Source: Microbulbifer sp. VAAF005 (GTDB lineage Bacteria > Pseudomonadota > Gammaproteobacteria > Pseudomonadales > Cellvibrionaceae). Taken from it: a stretch of DNA of 64,000 bases. Position 1 is the stretch's first letter; the number at the start of each line of letters is the position of its first letter. The stretch spans positions 3,839,001 to 3,903,000 of the forward strand of contig NZ_CP120233.1 in NCBI RefSeq assembly GCF_030012985.1, given 5' to 3'. The notes under the pieces are model-generated. The model saw nothing but the letters and a program-made list of their open reading frames with translations, searched no databases and was not told where the DNA came from. This document shows positions 8,017 to 16,375 of the stretch, in pieces. Position numbers and translations under genes: made by a program.

Positions 8017-8348
8017 CTAAAACAACATTTCCTGGATTGATAGTTGCCCGGAATCCCCGTCCGTAAATTGAAAATTAATTATTCTCTCAAGATCACATAA
8101 CGTTGTTTTTCGAGAGAAGTTGATTAGCCAGGAATCGTAGGTGTCTCAATTGTGTTATCTGAAGAAAACAGCTCCTGTGTTTCGGTAATGCGGCTGATAA
8201 ACAGACTGTCGACCACCGCAGTATGATTGAGTATACGGATAAAGAAGCTCGCACCTTCCTTGGGTAGAAGATGAAGTTGCTTTTCTCCAGCTGATAATAG
8301 CTCTAAGTTGGCCCATTTTTTATATTGAAAAGCACTGGTGAAATCCAT
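8017..8348 (-). pseudogene. Decaying DinB family gene
   Basis: The first 74 codons (8348 down to 8124) match the N-terminal half of DinB-superfamily four-helix metal proteins: MDFTSAFQYKKWANLELL, then FFIRILNHTAVVDSLFISRI with the metal-site His, then TIETPTIPG. The frame stops there. Beyond the stop, in another frame, INFQFTDGDSGQLSIQEML (to a TAG at 8017-8019) matches the family's C-terminal half, without the final HxxxHRG helix. Residues between the two parts are missing, so the gene is broken by deletion and frameshift. A strong ribosome site (AAAGGAG) still precedes the ATG. Confidence 0.7.
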
Positions 8349-8397
8349 ATATATTTATCTCCTTTTATTTTTAGTAAATACGATTTTTAATCGTATG

Positions 8398-9669
8398 CTA
8401 ATTGAGCTTGAGTTCATCTATTTGCCGATTTATCGCCGCCGTTTTGCTTTTATCCTGATTGCGAGAAATTTCTAGTGCTTTCTTCAAGATATCAGAAGCC
8501 TCTGAAATTCCATCATTCTGTTGTAGCGCCTGGGCCAAACTTTGGCGGGCGTCAATAGAATTTGGCCGATATTCCACCCATCGCCTTGCGACATTGATGG
8601 CTTCTTGGATACGACCATCCTTTAGTAACAAATTGGTGATATGGCTTAATTTGTTAACATTTCTCCAACGTGTAGCCCTGGGTAAAATAGGAAAGCCATA
8701 TTTCTGTGATAGTGATTGATAGAAATGATCGATATTTTGTAAGGCGTCACCAGGCTGGGATATCAATTCTCGATAATTTGCGGACCATTCTTCGTGGGGG
8801 TAATTAAGCTCAATAGCCGATAACGTGGCTTTTATAAAGGCGCCGTAATGGTTTTCATTGTTAATAATTTCTATTTTTAGTTTGAGGTTCTCTTTTGCGT
8901 AAGGAGAAAGTTTGGTGTTAATTTGACTTAAGATTTTTTCATGGCGCTTATCTTTACGCATGTCACTGTCAGCCATCGCGAAATAAAAAGCACTAATCTT
9001 GTTTGATGAGGTCTGCATACTTGTGGTTATTTCATCAATAAAAGTACTCTCTGAAGTGGGCCCCATACCAAATATATCGGCTGCAGATAAAAAGAAGTAA
9101 GACTGAAACAATCCAGGTTTGTTAGTTAGGGCGTATAGAGGAAAGATACTGCTAGTTGAGACACCAATAATCATCCTGTTGTCGAGAGCGCGGTAATTAC
9201 TTTCTAAATATGGGAGTAGTTCTTCAGTTAGAAATTTACTATAGGTCTCAGGGTTTCCCTGGGCGCTAAATTTCTCCTCAGCGGTATGCTTCCACATTCC
9301 ATGTAGGTAGGTTTCCGGTTCATCACCGCCATCATTAAGACTGATTACAATACTTTCCGGCATACGTTCTACGCCACTTAGATGCTTTACCACCCCGGTT
9401 AAGGCGTGGAAAAATTCTTTGCCGTGAGTGCCATTAATAAAGATAACCGGGTATCTATGCTGCTCTGATGCTTGGTGGAACGTTTGCGGTAAATATATGT
9501 TGATTGGTATTTCACGACTCAAGATTCTGGATGAGAAAAGAATTTCATCGCCATAATTCAGGTGTTTGGTCGTGTTAACAGAAGAGTGGCTCTGTGGGCT
9601 TTCAGGTTCTGCTGATAGTCCCACACACAGTAAAGAAACTGCGATTAACAGTATTCGGGGAAAAATCAT
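8398..9669 (-). CDS. Secreted putative esterase (alpha/beta hydrolase, esterase D/IroE-like) with C-terminal TPR
   Basis: A 423-residue exported protein. Signal peptide MIFPRILLIAVSLLCVGLSA is followed by a Fes/IroE-like alpha/beta-hydrolase fold: REIPINIYLP, YPVIFINGTHG, the nucleophile in GVSTSSIFPLYAL, and the catalytic His in NENHYGAF. The last 90 residues (LLKDGRIQEAINVARRWVEYRPNSIDARQSLAQALQ) form one or two TPR units, a known tail in this esterase group. The natural substrate is unknown (acyl esters or siderophore esters are possible). It stands alone between the DinB relic and the copper genes. Confidence 0.75.
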   Translation of the reverse strand: MIFPRILLIAVSLLCVGLSAEPESPQSHSSVNTTKHLNYGDEILFSSRILSREIPINIYLPQTFHQASEQHRYPVIFINGTHGKEFFHALTGVVKHLSGVERMPESIVISLNDGGDEPETYLHGMWKHTAEEKFSAQGNPETYSKFLTEELLPYLESNYRALDNRMIIGVSTSSIFPLYALTNKPGLFQSYFFLSAADIFGMGPTSESTFIDEITTSMQTSSNKISAFYFAMADSDMRKDKRHEKILSQINTKLSPYAKENLKLKIEIINNENHYGAFIKATLSAIELNYPHEEWSANYRELISQPGDALQNIDHFYQSLSQKYGFPILPRATRWRNVNKLSHITNLLLKDGRIQEAINVARRWVEYRPNSIDARQSLAQALQQNDGISEASDILKKALEISRNQDKSKTAAINRQIDELKLN

Positions 9670-9814
9670 ATCACCGGCATCCTTGCTGAATTTAAATTTT
9701 CTTAAAAAGGCGATTAAGATCTATTAGATGCTATGACAGATTGAGGGGGTGGTAAAGTTGGTTATAGCTGATGCGAAGTGGTACACCTTGTATAGATATA
9801 AAAGTTGGATTTTT

Positions 9815-10561
9815 TCAAAACCAAGCTCTAAACCCCAGTACCCATACGGTTGAGTCCACATCCTCCCCTTCTTCACGGGCGAAATCAGCGGCATTGCCCA
9901 CTTCCCGTTCATAGTGGACGCCAATATAGGGTGAGAATTTCCTGGTGACTTCATACATGAGCCGAAAGCCGACTTCCGCTTCCGATAAGCCAGAGCCGCT
10001 ACCTCGGGCCTCATCGTTCTGCCCAAAAAAGTTCAGCTCGATACGTGGGACCAGATTCCAGTCCTGTGCCAACTTTATTTCATACTCGCCTTCCAGGCGA
10101 AATGCAGTACTGCCATGTTCTCCATAGAAAAATACTGCATCCATTTCGAATTTGTAGGGAGACTCTCCAGTAATACCCACAGCAGCCCAATTCCGGCTAG
10201 TAGTCTCCAGATTAAAATCGTGGCGAATTCCAATTAGGAAATTCCAGTTTGCCGAAATTGCCCGGCTATAGAGCGCCCAGAGTTCATTTTTTTCAATTTC
10301 CCCACTACTTCGTTCATAGTCAACTTCGGCAACAAACTTATTTTGCTCTCCGCCATAACTGAAGTCTCCCTCGATTTCCCCGCCGTTATCACCTCGCAGT
10401 TCCACATAGTCGAGGCTGACTTCAGCCATGGGTTCTTCTTCGTTATCCTCGCCAGAGGACTGGTAGCTGTGGTGCTGATGCTGAGGTTCTGCCTGCCCAT
10501 AGCTGGCCTGGGCAGAAAGTATCCATAGTGTTGCTGCTATCCCTGCAACATTTTTAAACAA
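9815..10561 (-). CDS. copB: Copper resistance outer-membrane protein CopB
   Basis: A 248-residue outer-membrane beta-barrel of the CopB/PcoB family, which together with periplasmic CopA confers copper tolerance. After the signal peptide (GIAATLWILSAQASYG) comes a short His-rich stretch (QHQHHS) and then barrel strands: MAEVSLDYVELRG, LWALYSRAISANWNFLIGIRHD, ending FRAWF with C-terminal aromatic Phe. The start chosen is the TTG at 10561, preceded by GGGAGG at 7 nt and overlapping the end of the copA-like gene by 8 nt. The CopA-family partner upstream lacks most oxidase copper ligands, which leaves CopB's working partner unclear. Confidence 0.85.
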   Translation of the reverse strand: MFKNVAGIAATLWILSAQASYGQAEPQHQHHSYQSSGEDNEEEPMAEVSLDYVELRGDNGGEIEGDFSYGGEQNKFVAEVDYERSSGEIEKNELWALYSRAISANWNFLIGIRHDFNLETTSRNWAAVGITGESPYKFEMDAVFFYGEHGSTAFRLEGEYEIKLAQDWNLVPRIELNFFGQNDEARGSGSGLSEAEVGFRLMYEVTRKFSPYIGVHYEREVGNAADFAREEGEDVDSTVWVLGFRAWF

Positions 10562-12344
10562 TGCGCACCTCCCGATACATACCGGGCCTCTGGTAAAGCA
10601 TTTGGCTGTGCAGAGCCCAGCGGCCATAGGTGTCAGCGCTGACCAAGTAACTGATGCTTGATCCGGGTTGTGCGATCACCGTGTGCTTGAGAGGTAAATA
10701 CTCTCCGTCGCCGGTTTCCAACTCACTCCAAAAACCGTGTAAGTGCATGGGCTGGGGAAGCGTGGTGTCATTGACCAGGGTAATGCGCAGGCGCTCCTGG
10801 TGCCGAAATAATAATGGGCTGGCATCGCGAAAATTTTCACCATTTATTGACCAGAGATAGCGTTCATAATTGCCGGTCAGGTGTAACTGTAATTCCCGCT
10901 GTGGCTCTCGCTGATCCTGGGTAGGCTTATTGCTGCGCAAGTCGCTGTAAGTCAGTACGCGGCGGTTATAGCGATTTTTGTGGTTTCTGAGCCCTACACC
11001 GGGGTCAGAGATGCCGTTTGCTGGCGTCAATGCGCGATGATCCACCCTGAAGTTGGATTCACTTGGCTGATGAATAATAGGGCTATTACTACCGAGTCCC
11101 GCTGCGGCGAGGCTTCCGTAAAACCATCCTCCCTCAGTTGCCTCGGGCAAATCGGAATGTTTTTCGGTGTGAGCAGTCTGGGTTGTTTTAAAGTGTGTGT
11201 CTGTCTCTTCGGTTTTTCTCCCTAGTCCCAGATCTTGCCGGGTGAGCACTGGGCGGTGATCCATCGCGGGAACCTCTGCGCTCAGACGTATATCACTTGT
11301 CAGTGTGCCTCGCGCATAGCCACTGCGGTCCATGGACTGCGCAAATATACTGTAGGCTTGTTCACTCTCTGGCTCGACAATTACGTCATAGGTTTCGCCG
11401 CTGCCAATGCGAATTTCATCGACGCTAACGGGCTCGACATTTTGTCCATCGGCCGCCACCACCTTCATTTTCAGGCCAGGGATACGCAGGTCGAATAAGG
11501 TCATCGAAGCTGAGTTAATTAATCGCAGGCGAACCCTCTCACCAGGTTTAAATAATGCAGTCCAATTGGTATCGGGTGTATGCCCGTTAATCAGGTAGGT
11601 GTAAGTCTCGCCTGTGACCTGGGAGATATTGCGGTCGGAAAGCTGTTTCCAGTTCCATTGATGCCGGTCCCGCCAGGTTCGTGCGACACCTTTTGTTCTC
11701 ACTTCACGCCATAAATCTGTAGCCGTGCGCTGTTGCCGGTTGTAGTAGTCCGGGTCTTTTTTTAAATGGGTATAAATAGTTTGGGGAGATTCATCGCTCC
11801 AATCGGATAGGACAACAACATAATCCCGCTCGTAAGAAAATGGTTCTGGAGATATCGGATCAATGACTATTGCCCCAATTAGCCCCAGTTGTTGTTGAAA
11901 CCCGGATTGGCTGTGATACCAATAAGTACCACTTTGGCGCACAGGGAATCGGTAGCGAAATGTTTGCCCAGGTCGAATGCCGCTAAAGCTCAACCCCGGT
12001 TCGCCGTCCATATCGCTGGGTACCCTAACACCGTGCCAGTGTAGGGAGGATTTGTCGGGTAATTGGTTGTGGACATTCAGGGTGACGGTTTCCCCTTCCC
12101 GCCAGCGTAAAATGGGGCCCGGTAGACCGCCATTAATGGTAAGGGCTTGTCGTTCGCGCCCGGTAAGATTTACCTGGCGGTACCCGATGGATAAATCAAA
12201 GTGGTTACCGCGCAGGGTTGCTGTCGAAGCTGTTGGCGAGTTTGGGTGCGAACTGTGGGGTATCCCCAGCAGCAAGGCTCCCGCTCCGAGACCTGTGACG
12301 AAAGTACGCCTCGATACGGCGTCGGTGCGGAAGCTCTCTGTCAT
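10554..12344 (-). CDS. copA: CopA-like multicopper oxidase homologue lacking most copper ligands
   Basis: A 596-residue periplasmic protein with a Tat signal (SRRTFVTGLGAGALLLG) and three cupredoxin domains in CopA/PcoA order. HWHG (102-105) is intact, but the other three copper motifs are altered. HSH is HSQ (144-146). HPxHLHG is QPMHLHG (Q531), removing the type-1 His. HCHxxxH is HSQMLYQ (579-585), removing the type-1 Cys, a type-3 His and the second type-1 His; only M589 remains. The usual Met-rich MxxM segment is also absent. The surrounding sequence is otherwise well conserved and open, so loss of oxidase activity looks selected rather than random decay. It may act as a copper-binding or structural protein. 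It lies just downstream of the DUF411 gene and overlaps copB. Confidence 0.85.
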   Translation of the reverse strand: MTESFRTDAVSRRTFVTGLGAGALLLGIPHSSHPNSPTASTATLRGNHFDLSIGYRQVNLTGRERQALTINGGLPGPILRWREGETVTLNVHNQLPDKSSLHWHGVRVPSDMDGEPGLSFSGIRPGQTFRYRFPVRQSGTYWYHSQSGFQQQLGLIGAIVIDPISPEPFSYERDYVVVLSDWSDESPQTIYTHLKKDPDYYNRQQRTATDLWREVRTKGVARTWRDRHQWNWKQLSDRNISQVTGETYTYLINGHTPDTNWTALFKPGERVRLRLINSASMTLFDLRIPGLKMKVVAADGQNVEPVSVDEIRIGSGETYDVIVEPESEQAYSIFAQSMDRSGYARGTLTSDIRLSAEVPAMDHRPVLTRQDLGLGRKTEETDTHFKTTQTAHTEKHSDLPEATEGGWFYGSLAAAGLGSNSPIIHQPSESNFRVDHRALTPANGISDPGVGLRNHKNRYNRRVLTYSDLRSNKPTQDQREPQRELQLHLTGNYERYLWSINGENFRDASPLLFRHQERLRITLVNDTTLPQPMHLHGFWSELETGDGEYLPLKHTVIAQPGSSISYLVSADTYGRWALHSQMLYQRPGMYREVRIV

Positions 12345-12355
12345 CGATGTCCCTT

Positions 12356-12844
12356 TTAAAACTGCTCCTGTGCCGTATTGATTTCGGCGTAAATTTCGCT
12401 GCTGCCGTTTTTGTTAAGCAGCATTACCTGATAGGGCGTAAAACGGTCGCCCACTTCCATACCGGGGCTGCCCAGGGGCATACCTGGCACTGCGAGGCCA
12501 ATGGCATTTTGCGGTGGATTCTGCAAGAAACGCTGTATCAGCTTTGCAGGTACATGCCCTTCAAAAACATAGCCCTGTTCTGACACTGTGGTGTGGCAGG
12601 ATTGGTAGCGCGGAGAGATATGGTGCTGCTTTTTCACGCCGTTAAGGTCTTCGACATCCTTTGCTACGACGTTAAAGCCACTTTGTTGGGCATGCTCAAC
12701 CCAAATTTTGCAGCAGCCGCAGGTGGCGGATTTGTAAGTGGTCAGGCTCACAGATTCCTTTTTGGGGTCTGGAGATTCGGCACAGGCACTTAATGCCAGG
12801 GTAGTGAGTAGCGCAGCAATAGCGATCAAAATTGAACGGTTCAT
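12356..12844 (-). CDS. DUF411 family metal-binding lipoprotein
   Basis: A 162-residue lipoprotein (lipobox LSAC) of DUF411, a family repeatedly found in copper and silver resistance loci. Key motifs are ATCGCCKIW near the N-terminus, SCHTTVSEQGYVFEGHVPA in the middle and AVPGMPLGSPGME, all conserved family signatures with Cys/His/Met residues suited to Cu(I). The start at 12844 has GGAG at good spacing; the longer frame to 12877 lacks one. It sits 11 nt upstream of the CopA-like gene, so they are one operon. Periplasmic copper binding is inferred from family and context. Confidence 0.8.
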   Translation of the reverse strand: MNRSILIAIAALLTTLALSACAESPDPKKESVSLTTYKSATCGCCKIWVEHAQQSGFNVVAKDVEDLNGVKKQHHISPRYQSCHTTVSEQGYVFEGHVPAKLIQRFLQNPPQNAIGLAVPGMPLGSPGMEVGDRFTPYQVMLLNKNGSSEIYAEINTAQEQF

Positions 12845-12952
12845 ATGAACTCCGATGATGAGATTAAGGGCGCACACAGGCGCGCGAGTATTTATAAAAA
12901 ATATTTGGAGTAAAACTGGGGAGTGCGCGTATGCCTAGGCATACGGGGCCCG

Positions 12953-13300
12953 TTAAGTGCGGAATATGGGTGGGCGTAGTGCCATTTCCGGATCTGGAGA
13001 GGAATTAAATTCCCGGTAGGCAGTGACAAGTAGATTGCGGTTGTATACAAGAATTTTATATTGAGCGTTTACCGCAGAGCTGGTGCCTGGCCCTGCACAG
13101 CAGCTGCATTCAGCAGTGCAACTGGAGGGATGGCTGTCGCTGCAGTTCTCAAGGGTTGCCTCGTCGCAGTGGGTTTTTTCTTCTGCAGCGATGGATGCCG
13201 CTGGGGATTCGTGTGTTTCCGCACAGGATGACGCAACTGCCTGGCCGCCGAAGGCCAGTAGTAGTATGAGCAAAAATAGGCGGAAGATCCCGGAGTGCAT
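12953..13300 (-). CDS. Small secreted cysteine-rich protein of the copper operon
   Basis: A 115-residue protein with a clear signal peptide (MHSGIFRLFLLILLLAFGGQAVAS). The mature part is rich in Cys (SSCAETH, THCDEATLENCSDSH, SSCTAECSCCAGPG), about eight in 50 residues, followed by a hydrophobic beta-like tail. No family was recognised. It is probably the first gene of the leftward DUF411-copA-copB group (109 nt gap). The Cys-rich segment suggests metal or redox binding; this is inference. Confidence 0.6.
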   Translation of the reverse strand: MHSGIFRLFLLILLLAFGGQAVASSCAETHESPAASIAAEEKTHCDEATLENCSDSHPSSCTAECSCCAGPGTSSAVNAQYKILVYNRNLLVTAYREFNSSPDPEMALRPPIFRT

Positions 13301-13319
13301 GGCGGTATTCAGAAAACAA

Positions 13320-13344
13320 GCCAGCCCGCAGTGTATGGGCTGGC
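13320..13344 (-). terminator. Hairpin between MBL gene and copper operon
   Basis: Perfect 8-bp arms GCCAGCCC and GGGCTGGC with a 9-nt loop lie in the 82-nt gap between the leftward MBL gene and the Cys-rich gene. No T-tract follows; it could be a weak terminator or an operator of the copper genes. Confidence 0.35.
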
Positions 13345-13382
13345 CTCTGCCGGTGCAACTTTCCCGCTTGCGGGATGGCGGG

Positions 13383-14180
13383 TTAAGAGCGGCTCAGGGG
13401 TAGGCGGAAGTCCTGGTGTCGCAACAGGTCCGGCCCACATTCGAGGCGCTCGAGCCAGCCCAGGAAGCGCTCTTTGACATCGCCTGAGGCAAAGTAACCG
13501 CCGTGCTGGGGCACAATCATTGCGGGGTTGAGCTCCCGAATCATCTTGGCCCAGAGACGACAGGTCCAGTTCCCGCCCATATAGCGGCGGTGGAACCCTT
13601 CCATCGACGGCAGGTGCTCGTCGAAATCTTTGACTTCGCCCTCCTCACCACCGAGTGAGGCACCGATATCGCCGGAAAATAATATGCGGCTGACCGGATC
13701 ATAAAAACTGAAGTTGCCACAGGAGTGCATAAAGTGGGCTGGCAGCGCCCAGATCTCGCTGTCGCTGAAGGGGATAATTTCTCCCTTGTCGTCCAGAGGC
13801 ATGATGCGTTCCTGCCAGCGTTCAGCACCGGCACGCGAGGCGACAAAGCCGGAAACCAGGTGTGGCAAAAACCGCGACCACAGCTTCGACACTGCCACCT
13901 TACAGCGCGAATGCAGCATCCAGCGCGGCAGCGAGGCGATAATATCCGGATCCTGGTGAGAGGCCAGGATCAGGTCCAGTTCGCTCAGGTTCAAATGGCG
14001 GCTGAGCTCAATGGTGAGGTGTGTGTAAGTCAGATCGCCGCCGGGATCGATAAGCGCCCCTTTGGTGCCGCGGCGAATAACAAATTGATTGGCCTGTACC
14101 CCATCGCTGCCATTCTGCTCTTTAACCAAATCGCCGAACCGCGCAACCAGGTGGTGACCTTTTTCAAATAGGATGTCCAC
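13383..14180 (-). CDS. MBL-fold protein, ODP (flavodiiron-like) type
   Basis: A 265-residue metallo-beta-lactamase-fold protein resembling the diiron domain of flavodiiron proteins. It has NQFVIRRGTKGALIDPGG, a modified metal motif SHQDPDIIAS (instead of HxHxDH), PAHFMHSCGNFSFYDP, LFSGDIGAS with bridging Asp, and VPQHGGYF. No flavodoxin domain is present, so it is a stand-alone ODP protein. It starts with GTG at 14180, seven nt after GAGGAG and 13 nt after the pseudoazurin stop. Co-transcription with the ANR-boxed pseudoazurin is therefore likely and suggests a role at low oxygen or in redox/NO handling (inference). Confidence 0.75.
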   Translation of the reverse strand: MDILFEKGHHLVARFGDLVKEQNGSDGVQANQFVIRRGTKGALIDPGGDLTYTHLTIELSRHLNLSELDLILASHQDPDIIASLPRWMLHSRCKVAVSKLWSRFLPHLVSGFVASRAGAERWQERIMPLDDKGEIIPFSDSEIWALPAHFMHSCGNFSFYDPVSRILFSGDIGASLGGEEGEVKDFDEHLPSMEGFHRRYMGGNWTCRLWAKMIRELNPAMIVPQHGGYFASGDVKERFLGWLERLECGPDLLRHQDFRLPLSRS

Positions 14181-14193
14181 GCCGCGACTCCTC

Positions 14194-14637
14194 TTATTGG
14201 ACTTGGCCGAGGTATTGAGTGAGCCTCTCCTTGTTCATGGCGATGGTGGCATTCATGCCTTCGGCATGCTTCTTGGCTTCTTCCAAGTTGGTTGCCTTAC
14301 CTACCTGAATTACCCCAACCATACCCAGCGGCAGATGTGGGTCGCACTGGTATACGTAGACACCTTCCTGGTTCAAAGTGACAGTCACCTTTTCTCCCAT
14401 GCTGCCATTCCAGGTAGCGCCCTCGGCAGGGGACAAAACTGAGTGAGTGTTGTGGGCCGCATCAGTGGGCAGGAAGGTGACAGAATCGCCCGGTGCTACT
14501 GCGAGAAATGCCGGTTCAAAAGTCATCATGCCGTCCTTGCCCTGGTTCAGCATCTTAACTTCGTGATCCGCAGCCAGGGCGGAGGTCGAGGCCATGGCGA
14601 GCGCCAGAATCGCGCCGCGAAGAGTAATAGACGACAT
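14194..14637 (-). CDS. Pseudoazurin (blue copper electron carrier)
   Basis: A 147-residue exported type-1 copper protein. After a signal peptide (cleavage after SALAA) the cupredoxin fold shows the ligand set: a His in AAHNTHS (H62 or H65), C98, H101 and M106 in YQCDPHLPLGMVG, the pseudoazurin spacing C-x2-H-x4-M. Pseudoazurins carry electrons in the periplasm, typically to nitrite or nitrous-oxide reductases. A perfect ANR/FNR box lies about 100 bp upstream, consistent with low-oxygen expression. The start at 14637 has AGGAAG. The MBL gene follows in the same direction. Confidence 0.9.
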   Translation of the reverse strand: MSSITLRGAILALAMASTSALAADHEVKMLNQGKDGMMTFEPAFLAVAPGDSVTFLPTDAAHNTHSVLSPAEGATWNGSMGEKVTVTLNQEGVYVYQCDPHLPLGMVGVIQVGKATNLEEAKKHAEGMNATIAMNKERLTQYLGQVQ

Positions 14638-14735
14638 ACTTACTTCCTGTTCGATGGTTAGTCAGTGTTGTTCAGCGCCTCCCCATTAGTGGGTAGAGGC
14701 AGCGGCGGATGTTATCTCGGAGGGGGCTGGGTGAA

Positions 14736-14749
14736 TTGATCTAGATCAA
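14736..14749 (-). promoter_or_regulatory. ANR/FNR box upstream of pseudoazurin
   Basis: TTGAT-CTAG-ATCAA is a perfect match to the FNR/ANR consensus. Its centre is about 105 bp from the pseudoazurin ATG; activation from -41.5 would place the transcript start near 14701. Confidence 0.85.
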
Positions 14750-14898
14750 TCGCGTAGATAGACCAATTAGAAGGAGAAGATGCCAATAGAAGGGATCCGT
14801 GTAGGAGAGTCATTTTAGACTGCTGAGCACCACCCGCCTTGGCCGGATAAGGGGTAAACTGTGCGCCGATCAATTCTGTGACTTTTCGGGAGAGTGCT

Positions 14899-16293
14899 TT
14901 GGCCACAAAACGTAAAACTGCCTACGTGTGTAATGAATGCGGCGCTGACTACACCAAATGGGCAGGGCAGTGTAGTGCTTGTGGCACTTGGAATAGCCTA
15001 TCGGAAGTACGCCTGGGACCGGATCACAAAGACAGTCGCGCCGCGAATTTTACCGATGCACAAAGTGGTTACGCCGGTTCCGCTGGTGCTGGCAAAGTAC
15101 AAAAACTATCGGAAATCGACCTCAGTGAATTGCCGCGTATTCCCACTACGGCCTCGGAACTGGATCGGGTACTGGGCGGCGGGCTGGTGCCGGGCTCCGT
15201 TGTATTGATCGGCGGCCACCCCGGTGCGGGGAAATCCACTGTTTTACTCCAGACCTTATGCCATCTCGCCACATCAATGCCGGCGCTTTATATCACCGGC
15301 GAGGAATCTCTCCAGCAGGTTGCTATGCGCGCTAAGCGCTTGGGGCTGCCCACGGACTCCCTGCAATTGCTCAGCGAAACCGATGTGGAGCGTATTTGCC
15401 TGGCGGCCAAGGAAGTGAATCCTCGGGTTATGGTAGTGGACTCGATCCAGGTGATGCACATGAGCGATGTGCAATCGGCACCCGGTTCTGTGGCACAGGT
15501 GCGCGAGAGTGCGGCCTACCTGACCCGCTTTGCCAAGCAGACCGGCACGGCGCTCATTCTGGTGGGGCATGTCACCAAAGATGGCAGCCTCGCAGGCCCC
15601 AAGGTGCTGGAACATATTATCGACTGCTCCATTCTCCTCGAAGGCACCCACGACTCCCGCTTCCGCACATTGCGTGCCCATAAAAATCGCTTTGGGGCCG
15701 TCAATGAACTCGGCGTGTTTGCCATGACAGAGCAGGGCTTGAAAGAGGTATCCAATCCCTCAGCCATTTTCCTGCAAAGGGCTGAGGAGATCGCAGCCGG
15801 TTCTGTGGTGACCTCGGTGTGGGAGGGCACCCGGCCGCTGTTAGTGGAGTTGCAGGCCCTGGTGGACGATAGCAGTCTTGGCAACCCCCGCCGGGTAGCG
15901 GTGGGCCTCGACCAGAACCGCTTGAACATGCTGCTCGCTGTGTTGCATCGCCACGGTGGTGTCTTGGTGGGGGACCAGGATGTCTTTATCAATGTGGTCG
16001 GCGGGGTAAAGGTGATGGAAACCAGCGCCGACCTGACACTGTTATTGGCGGTAGTCTCCAGTTTCCGCAACCGTGTCCTGCCCCGGGATCTGGTGGTATT
16101 CGGGGAAGTGGGGCTGTCAGGCGAGATTCGCCCAGTGCCTTCGGGCCAGGAGCGTTTGCGCGAGGCCGCCAAACACGGTTTCCGCAAAGCCATTGTGCCT
16201 GCAGCCAACCGTCTTAGGAACGATATCGAGGGAATGGAAATGCACTCAGTCAAAACCCTGGCGGAAGCGCTGGCGGTAATTGATATGAGCTGA
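14899..16293 (+). CDS. radA: DNA repair protein RadA
   Basis: RadA/Sms is an ATP-driven branch-migration protein in recombinational repair. The N-terminal C4 zinc finger (CNECG, CSACG) is followed by Walker A GGHPGAGKST, the RadA motif KNRFG, and a C-terminal Lon-like domain (FINVVGGVKVMETSADL, GEVGLSGEIRPV). Length of about 464 residues fits the family. The TTG at 14899, six nt after CGGGAG, gives MATKRKTAYVCNECG and is preferred to the GTG at 14878. It is divergent from the pseudoazurin gene; its product is housekeeping. Confidence 0.95.
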   Translation: MATKRKTAYVCNECGADYTKWAGQCSACGTWNSLSEVRLGPDHKDSRAANFTDAQSGYAGSAGAGKVQKLSEIDLSELPRIPTTASELDRVLGGGLVPGSVVLIGGHPGAGKSTVLLQTLCHLATSMPALYITGEESLQQVAMRAKRLGLPTDSLQLLSETDVERICLAAKEVNPRVMVVDSIQVMHMSDVQSAPGSVAQVRESAAYLTRFAKQTGTALILVGHVTKDGSLAGPKVLEHIIDCSILLEGTHDSRFRTLRAHKNRFGAVNELGVFAMTEQGLKEVSNPSAIFLQRAEEIAAGSVVTSVWEGTRPLLVELQALVDDSSLGNPRRVAVGLDQNRLNMLLAVLHRHGGVLVGDQDVFINVVGGVKVMETSADLTLLLAVVSSFRNRVLPRDLVVFGEVGLSGEIRPVPSGQERLREAAKHGFRKAIVPAANRLRNDIEGMEMHSVKTLAEALAVIDMS

Positions 16294-16320
16294 CACTCCA
16301 GTTGGGGACAGCTGTTTTGA

Positions 16321-16347
16321 CAGGGGAATACCTTGCGTATTCCCCTG
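16321..16347. terminator. Hairpin between convergent radA and YHYH genes
   Basis: CAGGGGAATAC and GTATTCCCCTG pair perfectly over 11 bp with a 5-nt loop. No strong T-tract is present on either side. Confidence 0.5.
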
Positions 16348-16375
16348 GAGAAGTGAGTTTTCAGAGCCTCCTGCG

